From: an uncultured Lachnospiraceae bacterium
GTDB lineage: Bacteria > Bacillota > Clostridia > Lachnospirales > Lachnospiraceae
Length of the DNA: 64,000 bases
Assembly: GCA_910577105.1 (NCBI GenBank)
Contig: CAJTMB010000014.1
Coordinates: 8,869 to 72,868 of the forward strand
Direction of reading: 5' to 3'
The notes beneath the pieces were generated by a model, which saw nothing but the letters and a program-made list of their open reading frames with translations, did no database searches and was not told the DNA's origin. This document shows positions 16,712-26,434 of this stretch, piece by piece (the stretch's first letter is position 1; each line of letters opens with the position of its first letter). A program made the position numbers and the translations under genes.

Positions 16712-17692
16712 CTATTTCCTGAGACTGCAGACAGCCCCCGTATTCAGCCTGCAAATCCACTCTGTTGAGAGGTCCATCGCCCCCCTGCACGCGTTTGTAT
16801 CATTAAGGGAATGCAGCATTACAAAATCATGGATGATGCCTTGAAAACGGGCTGCCGTCACAGGTACCCCCGCCGCCCTCAGCCTGCGTGCAAAAGCTTC
16901 CCCTTCGTCACGCAAAACATCTGCTTCCCCGTTTATTATCATTGTCTGCGGAAGCCCCTTTAAGCAGGCCGCATCCGCCCTGAGAGGAGATGCCAGAATG
17001 TTTTCCCTATCCCGGCAGGAAGGCGCATACTGTTCCCAAAACCACTTCATTCCATCCCGGTACAGATAATAGTCCTGTGCAAATTCACAATAGGAATCCG
17101 TGTCAAAACAGGCATTTGTTACGGGATAATACAGCAACAGTTTCTGGATATACGGTCCCATCTCATATTTTGCCCTTAGCGCCATCGCTATCGCCATATT
17201 TCCGCCGACGCTGTCACCTGCAACCGTCAGGGTATCCTGTCTCGCGTCGTATCCCGCCTGCGCCAGAAGGTTCGGCAACATACAGAGAATGGCAAAGCAC
17301 TGCTCAACGGCAACGGGAAACTTTGCCTCCGGCGCCCTGTCATATTCCGGAAAAACCACTATGCTCCCCGTTCTGTCTGCCAATTCCCTGACCAGCTTTT
17401 CATGGGTATGGAAACTGCCGAAAACCCATCCCGCCCCATGAATGTAAAAAATGACATTTGCCGGAGTATCCATATGCTTTGGCTCCACAAAATATACCGG
17501 TATCCTGCCCCAGCTTCTCGTTTGTACCATCTGCTTTTCTATTTTTGCCGGGCACATTGCCACCGTTTCATCCTGCGCCTTCTCCAGCACCTCCCTGCCC
17601 TCCTTGGGCGGCAATTGGTATATACGGGGACATTGTATGGAAGCATCGCTGACTGCTTTTGCTTCCTTTTCTAACTGCACTTTTCGCTTCAT
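16712..17692 (-). CDS. Alpha/beta hydrolase, hormone-sensitive-lipase type esterase
   Basis: A 326-residue esterase. The oxyanion motif is YIHGAGW (HGGGW variant), the nucleophile serine is in GDSVGGN, the acid is in NGEADVLRDEGEAFA and the histidine in GIIHDF. These place it in the HSL (family IV) carboxylesterases, which act on short acyl esters; the physiological substrate is unknown. The start at 17692 is chosen because AAGGA precedes it; a longer reading begins 22 codons earlier without a site. No signal peptide, so cytoplasmic. Confidence 0.88.
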   Translation of the reverse strand: MKRKVQLEKEAKAVSDASIQCPRIYQLPPKEGREVLEKAQDETVAMCPAKIEKQMVQTRSWGRIPVYFVEPKHMDTPANVIFYIHGAGWVFGSFHTHEKLVRELADRTGSIVVFPEYDRAPEAKFPVAVEQCFAILCMLPNLLAQAGYDARQDTLTVAGDSVGGNMAIAMALRAKYEMGPYIQKLLLYYPVTNACFDTDSYCEFAQDYYLYRDGMKWFWEQYAPSCRDRENILASPLRADAACLKGLPQTMIINGEADVLRDEGEAFARRLRAAGVPVTAARFQGIIHDFVMLHSLNDTNACRGAMDLSTEWICRLNTGAVCSLRK

Positions 17693-17825
17693 AATATTCC
17701 TTATACTACAGCCATAAAAGGCTGTAGAAAACCGGTTCTTTGCTATTATCTTATGCAATGACCCTCATATTCGTCTGTCGCTTATCCTATGCATTTGCAA
17801 TCTATGGCCGGAAATATTGTTTTGG

Positions 17826-18500
17826 CTATAAGTATTTATACAATTCTTCAATTAATTGGTAAACTCTCGTAGCGGGACACATCTGAGATGGTGCCACATC
17901 TCCGTATGCTTCATATTGACGTCTGGCCCGTGCTATGGCAATTTCTGTGTTGTCCTGAAGTATCTCAAAAATATTCTTCATATTCTTTTTATAACCACAA
18001 TGCCCCCTTAGAAGCTCCCTATATCTTTCTCTTCCCACATTAACCGACAATTCCTGAAAGTGAAGAAGAAACCACAACTCAATACATTCATTTGACCATG
18101 CTGTACGGTATTCACGCACATCCATTTTAGTTTCCGCACTGTATTGTGTATTATCAAAATTATCCAACGGAAAATCATCCTTATCATACATCAGCCATAC
18201 TGCTTCTGCTTGTGGAAATTCCTTATCTACCGAATTTCTGGCATACTCCAGCAATCCCTTTGTATTTTTTCCGGTCCCTTTTACTATGATGAAACGGCCT
18301 GTCGAAAACTCTCTGTATTTTTCATTAATCCTTTGTGCTAAAGCATTAATATAATAAGGTTCTGTTTTGATTCCTTCACTCACAATATAAGTGTAACGCG
18401 GCAGTTCATAGTTTATTTCTTTTTGCTTCTTTCGCATTTTTTCTCTCAGTTCTGCCTGCTCCTGCTTAAACTCACTGAACTTCTTAGGCTTGAGGCTCAT
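17826..18500 (-). CDS. RloB-like protein, effector of a two-gene phage defence system
   Basis: A 224-residue RloB-like protein with a predicted Toprim-like nuclease core: E42 in IVSEGIKTEPYYI, and D106/D108 in WLMYDKDDF, followed by the family motif SNECIELWFLLHF. RloB proteins are the second component of AbiL-type abortive infection systems and resemble the effector of PARIS. The ATG overlaps the stop of the upstream ATPase gene (ATGA), so the two are made together. The pair is visibly AT-richer than its flanks, suggesting acquisition. A defence role is inferred from family and pairing. Confidence 0.88.
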   Translation of the reverse strand: MSLKPKKFSEFKQEQAELREKMRKKQKEINYELPRYTYIVSEGIKTEPYYINALAQRINEKYREFSTGRFIIVKGTGKNTKGLLEYARNSVDKEFPQAEAVWLMYDKDDFPLDNFDNTQYSAETKMDVREYRTAWSNECIELWFLLHFQELSVNVGRERYRELLRGHCGYKKNMKNIFEILQDNTEIAIARARRQYEAYGDVAPSQMCPATRVYQLIEELYKYL

Positions 18501-19744
18501 TCGTTATCCTCCCAGCTCATAATTCTTTGAATGTATGGGTCTGCCCCGTATCTTCCTTCAATATAGCGTTTTCCATAAGCCTCATCATTTCTTATCATAG
18601 TTCCGTCATTCTTGCGGAAAGAAACCAGTGAATACAGTTTAGATGCCCCAAAAGGGTTCTTTGCACAAAACCAGATTTCATCCCTGCGGAATACATTATG
18701 ATTCATTGTTGTAATATCATGCGAAGTCAACAAAAGCTGTGCGCCCTTTTTATTAATTTGCGGATTTGTAAACAATCCTATAAGATATCGTAAAAGCTTC
18801 GGATGCAATTTTGCATCCAATTCATCTGCAATTAATAAATTACCTTCTTCCAGACAGTGACTGACTCTGGCAAGACAACTAAGCAGCTTTCTTGTACCGC
18901 TGGATTCTTCTTCCAAACGTATTTCACACATTTCGCCATTTTCCATTATGTGTTTTGTATAAATATTTTCTATATTTCCATCCAAATCCTTTTCCACTCT
19001 GATATCTTTAATTGCTATATCCATTTCCGCAAGCATTTCAAATATCCTTTTGCGTTTATCATCTGTCTTAGGCAGCAATATCTTCTTCTCGCTTCGTGGA
19101 TTATCATAATTCAGCATTTCTATATTAAAAAACCATTCAACAACTGTGTCTATCGTTTCAAAATCATAATTGATTGCAATATGAGAAAGCAGAGGCATGG
19201 TATCATTTACCTTTTCCACTGCAATTCCTTCTATTTCCCCACCTAAAATACACTCGTCTTCCGAACGTTCAAAAACCAGCAATACATTATTCGTTCCCGC
19301 TTCCTGCAAATATAAATTTTCTTCTATTATTTTATTTTTCAACAAGGAAAGCTGATAGCGAAACTTCTTGCCTTTTGTATAAAACATGATATCAAATTTT
19401 GTAGGTACTTCCTTACTTTCCGGAGAAAGCTTATAATATGTTTCTTTTGTTGTAATTGAAGACAACTGGCGTATAGCCGACTCATATTTATCTTCTTCAT
19501 CGTGTAATTTTGTAATCACTATAACACGCAATATAGTCACTTTCAGATAATTCAATGCTTCTAATACCGTTGATTTTCCTCCCCCGTTAGGACCATAAAT
19601 GGCTATGACCGGCACAACCTTTTCCTTGCTGTCCTTATCCACAATTAAGCTATGTCCATGCTCACTTATTCTTTCTGCTAAAAAATCAAGTACCGCCTCA
19701 TTTTTAAAAGCCTTAAAATTTTCAAATGCAAATTGGCATATCAT
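18497..19744 (-). CDS. RloA-like AAA ATPase, sensor of the RloAB/AbiL-type system
   Basis: A 415-residue ATPase of the AAA_15/OLD-like ABC group. Walker A is GPNGGGKST (51-59), the signature region ESSGTRKLLSCLARV, Walker B LLIADELDAKLHP, and the switch LLLTSHDITTMN. Such ATPases guard a partner effector and are thought to sense phage proteins or DNA ends. It lies directly upstream of and overlaps the RloB gene. AGGAGGAACG precedes the ATG. No restriction-modification genes are nearby, although RloAB was first noted in such loci. Confidence 0.88.
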   Translation of the reverse strand: MICQFAFENFKAFKNEAVLDFLAERISEHGHSLIVDKDSKEKVVPVIAIYGPNGGGKSTVLEALNYLKVTILRVIVITKLHDEEDKYESAIRQLSSITTKETYYKLSPESKEVPTKFDIMFYTKGKKFRYQLSLLKNKIIEENLYLQEAGTNNVLLVFERSEDECILGGEIEGIAVEKVNDTMPLLSHIAINYDFETIDTVVEWFFNIEMLNYDNPRSEKKILLPKTDDKRKRIFEMLAEMDIAIKDIRVEKDLDGNIENIYTKHIMENGEMCEIRLEEESSGTRKLLSCLARVSHCLEEGNLLIADELDAKLHPKLLRYLIGLFTNPQINKKGAQLLLTSHDITTMNHNVFRRDEIWFCAKNPFGASKLYSLVSFRKNDGTMIRNDEAYGKRYIEGRYGADPYIQRIMSWEDNE

Positions 19745-19891
19745 AGCGTTCCTCCTTGAGAGATTTTTTCTCTCTGTCTATTGTTTTGTTATATATTATC
19801 ACCATATTTCAGTATTTTCAATATATTATATTTGATTTTTTCTCATGTCTATCAAAATCATTGTCAGTCTCCCCAAAATGCTATTCCTTCC

Positions 19892-20578
19892 TCAATCAAA
19901 CAAAATCTCCTCCACCGTCACAAACTCATATCCCTCTTCAAGCAGCTCATCCACCACCTGCAAAGCCGCCGTAACGGATGTCCCGTAATAGTCATGCATC
20001 AGGATAATATCGTTGTCCTTCACATTGGACACTATTTTGTTGGTTATGCAGGAAGCATTGGAAGAACACCAGTCCAGAGGGTCCACGCTCCACAATACCG
20101 GAAACATATTCAGTTCGGATTCAAACTTTTTATCCCACGAACCGTATGGAGGCCGCACATACACTACCTCCTCGCCTGTAATCTGTGTTATGATTTCATT
20201 GGTCTTTATCAGTTCTTCCTTAAACGCCTCCCGGTTATTCTTTGTAAGCTGCATGTGGCTGTATGTATGGTTTCCTATCAGATGGCCCTCCTCGCTCATA
20301 CGCAGGATGATATCGGGATGCAGTTCCGCATGTTCACCTGTCACAAAAAAGGTGACATGGACTCCCCTGTCCTTCAATCCGTCCAAAAGCTGCTCGGTAT
20401 AATAAGGGTGGGGACCGTCATCAAATGTAAGCGCAATCTTTTTTACCTCCATACTGTCATCCTGTGCTTTGTCGGATATAGCCGGGATTACCTGTTTTTT
20501 GCCCGCCATATAAAAAGACAGCATTAAAACCATAACGGAGAATATGGCTAATACTGTCTGCTTTGTTTTTGTCTTCAC
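19892..20578 (-). CDS. Polysaccharide deacetylase (NodB domain), membrane-anchored
   Basis: A 228-residue enzyme with an N-terminal anchor (about 7-25) and a NodB domain. Motifs: TFDDGP (D53, D54), HTYSH (metal histidines), RPPYGSWD, LWSVDPLDW and LMHDYY. These proteins remove N- or O-acetyl groups from peptidoglycan or other envelope glycans outside the membrane. The start is GTG, with AAAGGTG before it. It stands alone between the RloAB cassette and the GGDEF gene. Confidence 0.92.
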   Translation of the reverse strand: MKTKTKQTVLAIFSVMVLMLSFYMAGKKQVIPAISDKAQDDSMEVKKIALTFDDGPHPYYTEQLLDGLKDRGVHVTFFVTGEHAELHPDIILRMSEEGHLIGNHTYSHMQLTKNNREAFKEELIKTNEIITQITGEEVVYVRPPYGSWDKKFESELNMFPVLWSVDPLDWCSSNASCITNKIVSNVKDNDIILMHDYYGTSVTAALQVVDELLEEGYEFVTVEEILFD

Positions 20579-20624
20579 GGCTTTATACGCACCTTTTCTT
20601 TGCTTATTGCATTATATGCGTCTT

Positions 20625-21962
20625 TCACCCGTCAAATTCATTTGTCCTATCTTTTTTCAGATACCATGCCCTTTTATCCATATACATCAAATCGTCCGCC
20701 TGCGTGATAAGCTTATCCATATCTTCACTGCCATCCTCACGCCAGACACAGCCGATTGCCATGTTGGCATTGCGCCTGCACATTTCAAGTCTGACACGTT
20801 CTGCCTTTTCGAGAAGTTCCTCTTCCTCTATTCCCGCACATAACACCAGAAATTCATCTCCGCCCACCCGAAACAGGGCATATTCCTGAAACTCTTCTTT
20901 GAGACATTCACATGCGCGAATCAATAATTTATCTCCCTCGCTATGACCCATGGTGTCATTTGCCCGCTTGAGTCCCGTGACATCGCAGAAAAGGATTCCG
21001 ATACTTTTTTCAGGCTCTAACACGGCAACGTACTTGTTCATGGCATGTCTGTTGCCGATACCGGTCAACTGGTCCAGAAAACACAAATCTTCAAGTTTTT
21101 TCACATGGTTCCTTCGATGTAAAAGCGATACCATAAAATGTCCCAATATCTGAAAGAGGGCAGTTATATTTTCCAGAAACCGTTCAGGCGGATTATCCAC
21201 TCCGTAAAATCCGATAATCTTCTCTTCACTCACCAGAGGGCTTACCACCAGGGATTGAATATTTTGCGGTTTCAGGCGCTCATATATTTCCGGCTCGTTT
21301 TCCCGTATGCTTTCCAGATTTTTGATGATGACATTTTCACCACTGTGGAATCTTTCGTACCACTTGCTTACCACTTCGTAAGGCACATCCTGCAAATTTT
21401 CCTTCTGTGGAATGACGCCGTCTGCACACCACTCGTAGGTATTGTCAAAGGTTCCTTTGCCTGATTCTTCAAAAATATAAACACGTTCGCTTTTTAGAGC
21501 CTGCCCCAGATACGCAAGCAAAACCGAAATGGATGCTTCCGGCGTGTGCTCCGACATGGAAACGCGCAGCCCTTCATTGACCATTATGGCATTGGCCTCA
21601 TACTCCCTGCTCCGCTGGTCCCACGCACTTAAGTCAATAGCAATTTCAAAGCGGTACCGCCTGCCATCTTCCTCCAGCATGGTTTGTTTGACGGAAAATT
21701 TTTTCTTCAGTAACGGGTGATAGCGTATTTCTTCCAGGAAATATCCCGGCTTCAGCTTTTTATTGCTGCAAAGGGCGCAGGGTCTATAGCTGCCGGAAAG
21801 AAGTTCATAACATTTTTTTCCCTTAAACTCCTCCACGGAACCGATGCCATATACCTCACGCGCCCGGCGGTTCATATATACCATCTCATTGCTGTCCATG
21901 TCCGCTACATATACAATTTCACCCATTTCTTCATACAATTCCCATATTTTGGCGTCTGACAT
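20625..21962 (-). CDS. PAS-GAF-GGDEF diguanylate cyclase
   Basis: A 445-residue cytoplasmic signalling protein: an N-terminal PAS domain (about 8-110, with a CALC cysteine pair), a GAF-like domain (about 135-280) and a C-terminal GGDEF domain (about 290-440). The catalytic loop RVGGDEF is intact, so c-di-GMP synthesis is expected. No RxxD inhibitory site is seen five residues before it. The PAS/GAF ligand is unknown. AAAGGGG precedes the ATG. Confidence 0.9.
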   Translation of the reverse strand: MSDAKIWELYEEMGEIVYVADMDSNEMVYMNRRAREVYGIGSVEEFKGKKCYELLSGSYRPCALCSNKKLKPGYFLEEIRYHPLLKKKFSVKQTMLEEDGRRYRFEIAIDLSAWDQRSREYEANAIMVNEGLRVSMSEHTPEASISVLLAYLGQALKSERVYIFEESGKGTFDNTYEWCADGVIPQKENLQDVPYEVVSKWYERFHSGENVIIKNLESIRENEPEIYERLKPQNIQSLVVSPLVSEEKIIGFYGVDNPPERFLENITALFQILGHFMVSLLHRRNHVKKLEDLCFLDQLTGIGNRHAMNKYVAVLEPEKSIGILFCDVTGLKRANDTMGHSEGDKLLIRACECLKEEFQEYALFRVGGDEFLVLCAGIEEEELLEKAERVRLEMCRRNANMAIGCVWREDGSEDMDKLITQADDLMYMDKRAWYLKKDRTNEFDG

Positions 21963-22004
21963 GATTGCTGCCCCTTTACATTCTTAAATTCAGTAAAAAC
22001 CATG

Positions 22005-24236
22005 TTAGGCAAGTTCCACCGAAACCTGTCTGCCTATACTGTGATAGTATATCAATAGCAGGGCTATTATGGCAAGTGCCAATATCTTTCTTAGCCTTCC
22101 ACCCTTTCTTCCCCATTGAATCAGCCCGGAAACCAGCTCCTTCTTTCTTTCCTCCGTCATCCTGCCCTTATCCGCAAAGAGAAGCATCAGATAAGAAAGT
22201 CCTGCTATCATGGCAGTGGTGGCAAATATTTCCGTTCTAAAGCCGTCCCCTGTCTTTGGCTCCCCGTCTTTTGGAATATCGGCTGCCGCATGACTGCCAT
22301 TATCGGTATTACTTCCGGCAGCTTCATTGTCTCCGCTCACCTCGTTTCCACCGCTGCTGCCACTGTCATTCGTACCGCCGCCGTTATTACCTCCGCCTTC
22401 ATTTCCGCCGCTTTCATTTCCTTTGGATTCCTCGTATACAAGAGTATATGTAGAAAAACGGTCCGTTTCTATGGTGATGGTATCAGGATTGGCGTCCTTA
22501 TCCGCCAATATATCCACCACACCGTTATGTACCCTCATGATTGCATAAGTCCTGTTATTTCCCTTCATGCCATCCGGTATGGTTATAATTATCTGAATCA
22601 GTCCCTGCGTTTGCGTAATATTTGTCCGGTTTCCGTTTAGTTCCTTGATAAGCTCCACGTCCAGATACTGCCCTACCGTATACTTATCTCCCAGCGAAGC
22701 CTCTACAAGATTTTTGTCACCCTCCGGGACCGTACCCCCTATATCTTTTACAACCAGACGGATTTTAATATTGTTTCCTGCCGCAACCTGCTGTTTGTCA
22801 TCCTCCGACAATGCTGCATTTGCCAATGTATCCGTATCCATCGGCAGACTGACTGTGGGCGCTCCACCTCCATTTTCCACTTCCTTCTCGACGTTTCCGG
22901 TATCTGCGCCTTCCTGAAGTTCAGCCTCGCCAGTTGTGCTGTTTTTCCCCACCGTATAATTACTGTTGTCACTGAAAAAATAATCCTCCGGCTTTGCCGA
23001 ATCGCCCATCTGTCCCGTCCAGCCCGAAGTCACATCTCCGAGCCCCTTTGTCAGACCTATTTTTGCCCCCGCGCCCAATGCGCCGGATACGGTAACAACT
23101 GCGCTATCCCTCAGGCAGACATTGCTTGCGGCATTGTTTCCATCCAAATTCTGGTTTACAACGGGGATACCGGATACTTTTAAGATACCGGCATTCACCA
23201 ATATACCTCCTCCGTTTGTTCCGGCACTCGTAGTCTTATTTCCCGTTATGCTGCCACCGCTCATCAGAAACGAGTCCCCGGCGCCAGCCAAGGAAACACC
23301 TCCGCCTGCTATGGCCTGATTGCCCGATATAATACCTCCTGCCATGGTAAACGCTGAAGAGGCACGGTTTCCCTGAACGGTAACGCCGCCGCCGTTATTG
23401 CCTGCCGCATTCCCGCTTATCTCACCACTATTCATGGTAAAGACTCCATCCATTACAATTACACCGCCCCCACCCTGCACGGCATAATTGCCCAAGATAG
23501 TTCCGCCTTCCATTTCAAACACGCCATTATTGAAGATACAGACACCTCCGCCTACATTGGCAGTATTGTTCCTGATAACAGCGCCCGGCTTCATAACCAG
23601 TTTTCCCCCTTCATTGGCTCCCAAAGCAACTGCTCCGCCGTAAAAACCGTTTCCCAAATCATTATTCTGCAATACGCAACCCGAATCAAGTATCAGGGTC
23701 GCATTATCGTCCACTGCAAATAAATGGGCATTCCCATTAGAAAAACTAATCCCGCTGTTAGTCCTTGCGGCAGGATTGTCACCGCTCCAGACAGCGCCCC
23801 CGTCAATCGTGATATTGGTCAGTGTCAGAACAGAGCCGTCTTCACTCACCGTTCCTATCTTCCTAATTGTACTGTTTCCCCTTTTTATGGTATGTCCTTC
23901 ACCGTTTATTGTAAGTTCACGACCGTATACCAACATCAATCCCTCAGTCCAGTTGCTATCATCCAGAACAATATCCCTAAGCAGCCTGATTTCACTCTTT
24001 GGGGACATATAACATTGATAAATGGCATTGATTAGAGAATCTTCCTTCCATGTTGCGCCGCCATCGGTGCTGTATTTGACTTCGGCGCCTTCACTTAGTG
24101 CTTCTGCGGCCTGCACAGCCGTTTCCTCTATTTCGGAATTATCTTCTGCCGCATTGACAGGCATATAGGCCGAAAATGCAAGCAGCCCTGCCAAAAATCC
24201 GGCAAGCGTCTTCCTAAAACAAAACCGTATCTTCAT
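22005..24236 (-). CDS. Large surface protein with beta-helix repeats and unusual C-terminus
   Basis: A 743-residue exported protein. A signal peptide (1-30, ending near VNAAED) is followed by a parallel beta-helix-like region (about 100-400) of repeats such as AGNNGGGVTVQGN and SGGSITGNKTT, typical of autotransporter-like or pectin-lyase-fold adhesins. A Gly/Asn/Ser-rich linker follows (about 610-650), then PKTGDG and a hydrophobic segment ending in DKGR, which looks like a degenerate sortase signal. About 55 more residues follow with a second hydrophobic segment, so sortase anchoring is doubtful. GGAGGAGG precedes the ATG. Confidence 0.85.
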   Translation of the reverse strand: MKIRFCFRKTLAGFLAGLLAFSAYMPVNAAEDNSEIEETAVQAAEALSEGAEVKYSTDGGATWKEDSLINAIYQCYMSPKSEIRLLRDIVLDDSNWTEGLMLVYGRELTINGEGHTIKRGNSTIRKIGTVSEDGSVLTLTNITIDGGAVWSGDNPAARTNSGISFSNGNAHLFAVDDNATLILDSGCVLQNNDLGNGFYGGAVALGANEGGKLVMKPGAVIRNNTANVGGGVCIFNNGVFEMEGGTILGNYAVQGGGGVIVMDGVFTMNSGEISGNAAGNNGGGVTVQGNRASSAFTMAGGIISGNQAIAGGGVSLAGAGDSFLMSGGSITGNKTTSAGTNGGGILVNAGILKVSGIPVVNQNLDGNNAASNVCLRDSAVVTVSGALGAGAKIGLTKGLGDVTSGWTGQMGDSAKPEDYFFSDNSNYTVGKNSTTGEAELQEGADTGNVEKEVENGGGAPTVSLPMDTDTLANAALSEDDKQQVAAGNNIKIRLVVKDIGGTVPEGDKNLVEASLGDKYTVGQYLDVELIKELNGNRTNITQTQGLIQIIITIPDGMKGNNRTYAIMRVHNGVVDILADKDANPDTITIETDRFSTYTLVYEESKGNESGGNEGGGNNGGGTNDSGSSGGNEVSGDNEAAGSNTDNGSHAAADIPKDGEPKTGDGFRTEIFATTAMIAGLSYLMLLFADKGRMTEERKKELVSGLIQWGRKGGRLRKILALAIIALLLIYYHSIGRQVSVELA

Positions 24237-24254
24237 ATTGCCTCCTCCATTGCG

Positions 24255-24297
24255 TTTAGTAAATTTTCGTTATATTGCATATTTTACCAAATTTTCG
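24255..24297 (-). promoter_or_regulatory. Direct repeats upstream of the surface protein gene
   Basis: TTTAGTAAATTTTCG (24255-24269) and TTTACCAAATTTTCG (24283-24297) are direct repeats with a 28-bp period, 19-61 bp before the surface protein start. LytTR regulators bind direct repeats near promoters, and the neighbouring response regulator is of that type. The link is positional only. Confidence 0.45.
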
Positions 24298-24348
24298 CTT
24301 TATGGATAGCAACATGGAACAGATTGCAGTTTTCAAGGAATACTTTTT

Positions 24349-25077
24349 CTATTTTTCCTCGCAGTAATATTTCATATACTGTTCTTTCAGAATTTTGCAT
24401 GCACCTCTCGGCGGATATATTTGCTTTCCTGTCTGTAGGCAGATTTCATGGGTATCCAAGCTTTCAATGTATTCCAGATTTACCATATAAGCTATCCCCA
24501 CCCGCACAAACTCCTGATACCCGGAAAGCATTTCACAGATTTCCGTCATGGTCATGCGCAAAAGATACTGGCCGCCGTCCGCAAGATACAAATATTGTGT
24601 TTTTCCCTGTGCCTCACAATACACAATATTGTTCACCGCCACCCTGTGAAGCCTCCCCTCCACCTTAAGCAGGATAAACTTATTGCGCTCTTCTCCTATT
24701 GCCGTCAAAAATTTATCCAGCACGGAAAACAAATCCCTTTCCGGTACCGGTTTTACCAGATACTGCGCTGCATCCACGCGAAACGCCTCAAGAGCATGCT
24801 CCTTTGAACTTGTCAGAAAAATAATCCTGCATGTGCTTCCCATTTCCCGGAGTTCCTTTGCCGCCTCTATTCCCATTTTTTCCGGCATATAAATGTCCAT
24901 CAGCAGTAAGTCCGGACGATAATTCTTGTCCCTTACCAACGCCAGCAGTTCTTCCGCATTTTTAAATTGTTCCACCGAAAAAAACATTTTCGGATGCTGC
25001 TTTTCATAATTTTCAAGCATTTGCCGTGTTTTAGCCAATTCCGCCGGCTCGTCATCACAGATTGCTATCAGATACAT
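24349..25077 (-). CDS. Response regulator with receiver and LytTR domains
   Basis: A 241-residue response regulator of the AgrA/VirR class. Receiver domain at residues 1-120: CDDEP acidic pocket, phospho-acceptor Asp in LLLMDIYMP, Thr/Ser in IFLTSSKEH and Lys in YLVKPV. LytTR DNA-binding domain at about 140-241, with GKTQYLYLADGG and VRVGIAYMVNLEYIESL. It pairs with the sensor kinase whose gene ends 29 bp upstream of this start, and probably controls the surface protein gene downstream. Start 25077 follows AAAGGGGAAGGG; a start 12 codons earlier is also possible. Confidence 0.9.
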   Translation of the reverse strand: MYLIAICDDEPAELAKTRQMLENYEKQHPKMFFSVEQFKNAEELLALVRDKNYRPDLLLMDIYMPEKMGIEAAKELREMGSTCRIIFLTSSKEHALEAFRVDAAQYLVKPVPERDLFSVLDKFLTAIGEERNKFILLKVEGRLHRVAVNNIVYCEAQGKTQYLYLADGGQYLLRMTMTEICEMLSGYQEFVRVGIAYMVNLEYIESLDTHEICLQTGKQIYPPRGACKILKEQYMKYYCEEK

Positions 25078-25105
25078 GACCCTTCCCCTTTCGCATGATT
25101 CCCAT

Positions 25106-26434
25106 TTATTCATCCTGTCCTGCTAACATCGGTGGAATATTCATTATAAGCCGGAAGACAAACACACCGTTATCATTTTTAAAGTCATACTCCCCTCCGT
25201 AATTCTGTGCTGCACGAATGATGCTTGACACTCCTATGCCGCCCGTAAACTCCGGCTTTGGCTGCCCGTTTTTCAGTTCTGTTTCCATCCTGCATGTGTT
25301 CCTGCAATGGATAACCAGCTTGTTTTTCTTTCTCTTTAGCATCAGATGGATGAAACATTCTCTGTCCGGCGACTGTTTTTTAACCTCCATACACCCATAG
25401 ATGGCATTCTCGTAGGCATTTGCCAATATGGTAACCAAATCAATATTCGCTATTGTGGGATTTGCACCGATTTCCACATCCAGTGTTGCCTCTATCTGCT
25501 CTCTTCTCGCCTTTCTGGTATATGCGGCAAGAATATTATTGACTGCCGTATTGGCACATATGGCTTCCGCCACGTTTTCTTCCGTTTCTTTCTCATATTC
25601 CTTCAAATACTGCAGCAATTCTTTATTCTGCCCCCGGCGGGTATATTCTGCTATCACGGCAATGTGATGCCTTGCATCATGCCGGATTCTTTTGCCTGAC
25701 TCTGCGGATTCCTCCAGGATTTCGATATTTCTTTCCAGCATCCTCTGATTCATTTTAACCAGTTGATTTTCTTTTTGATACTCTTTTTCTTTTCCGATGT
25801 GAAAATAAAGTCTGAATACCAGAAACTGCAGGGCGCCGGTAAGGAAAAAATTCATAAAGATTGCAAAGAGACGGTACAGTGTCTGCTCCCTGCTGTTGGG
25901 ATTCAAGATAAATCCAATTCCAAAAAGAATACTAATAATCATAATGGTGACACTGAACCTGTCCAGCTCATTTTCCACATAATAACCAAATTTCCGGATT
26001 GAACTTTTTATCCTTTTTTCTATGAAATATGCAATTGCCGCAATCAAGGCAATACGAGTTACAATATCCGCCCACACATTTCTGTCAAAAAGCAGAACCG
26101 CAACTTCGATTCCCACAATCAGAAACACGGCTAGCATATAGAAAATAAGCGCAAGTTTGTAAAGTGACAGGTAAACATGGTCCCGGCTCATGCAAATTGC
26201 GAAAACCGTAAAACACATATACATTATGATTGCCACCGTTTTTACGCAGCTTTCATAGTCTGCCGCATACCAGATACTTGCCGCAGTAAGCATTACCAAA
26301 CCAAAACATCCATAACAGATTGCTGTTTTTTTCTTCCCAAACTTAGATTCACTCATCAGGAGAAAAAACAGCATTATCCCCGCAAGGCTTATTGCATAAC
26401 GAATAAATGCTATATATACCGGTCCGCCTAACAT
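25106..26434 (-). CDS. Sensor histidine kinase, GHKL/AgrC-like
   Basis: A 442-residue membrane kinase: six or seven hydrophobic segments in the first 215 residues, a coiled linker, the phospho-acceptor histidine region KRIRHDARHHIAV (about 250), and a GHKL ATPase domain with the N box LANAYENAIYGC and G box GGIGVSSI. It should sense a membrane or external signal, perhaps a peptide as in AgrC, but no agrB/agrD-like genes are visible nearby. It is followed by its response regulator. Confidence 0.9.
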   Translation of the reverse strand: MLGGPVYIAFIRYAISLAGIMLFFLLMSESKFGKKKTAICYGCFGLVMLTAASIWYAADYESCVKTVAIIMYMCFTVFAICMSRDHVYLSLYKLALIFYMLAVFLIVGIEVAVLLFDRNVWADIVTRIALIAAIAYFIEKRIKSSIRKFGYYVENELDRFSVTIMIISILFGIGFILNPNSREQTLYRLFAIFMNFFLTGALQFLVFRLYFHIGKEKEYQKENQLVKMNQRMLERNIEILEESAESGKRIRHDARHHIAVIAEYTRRGQNKELLQYLKEYEKETEENVAEAICANTAVNNILAAYTRKARREQIEATLDVEIGANPTIANIDLVTILANAYENAIYGCMEVKKQSPDRECFIHLMLKRKKNKLVIHCRNTCRMETELKNGQPKPEFTGGIGVSSIIRAAQNYGGEYDFKNDNGVFVFRLIMNIPPMLAGQDE

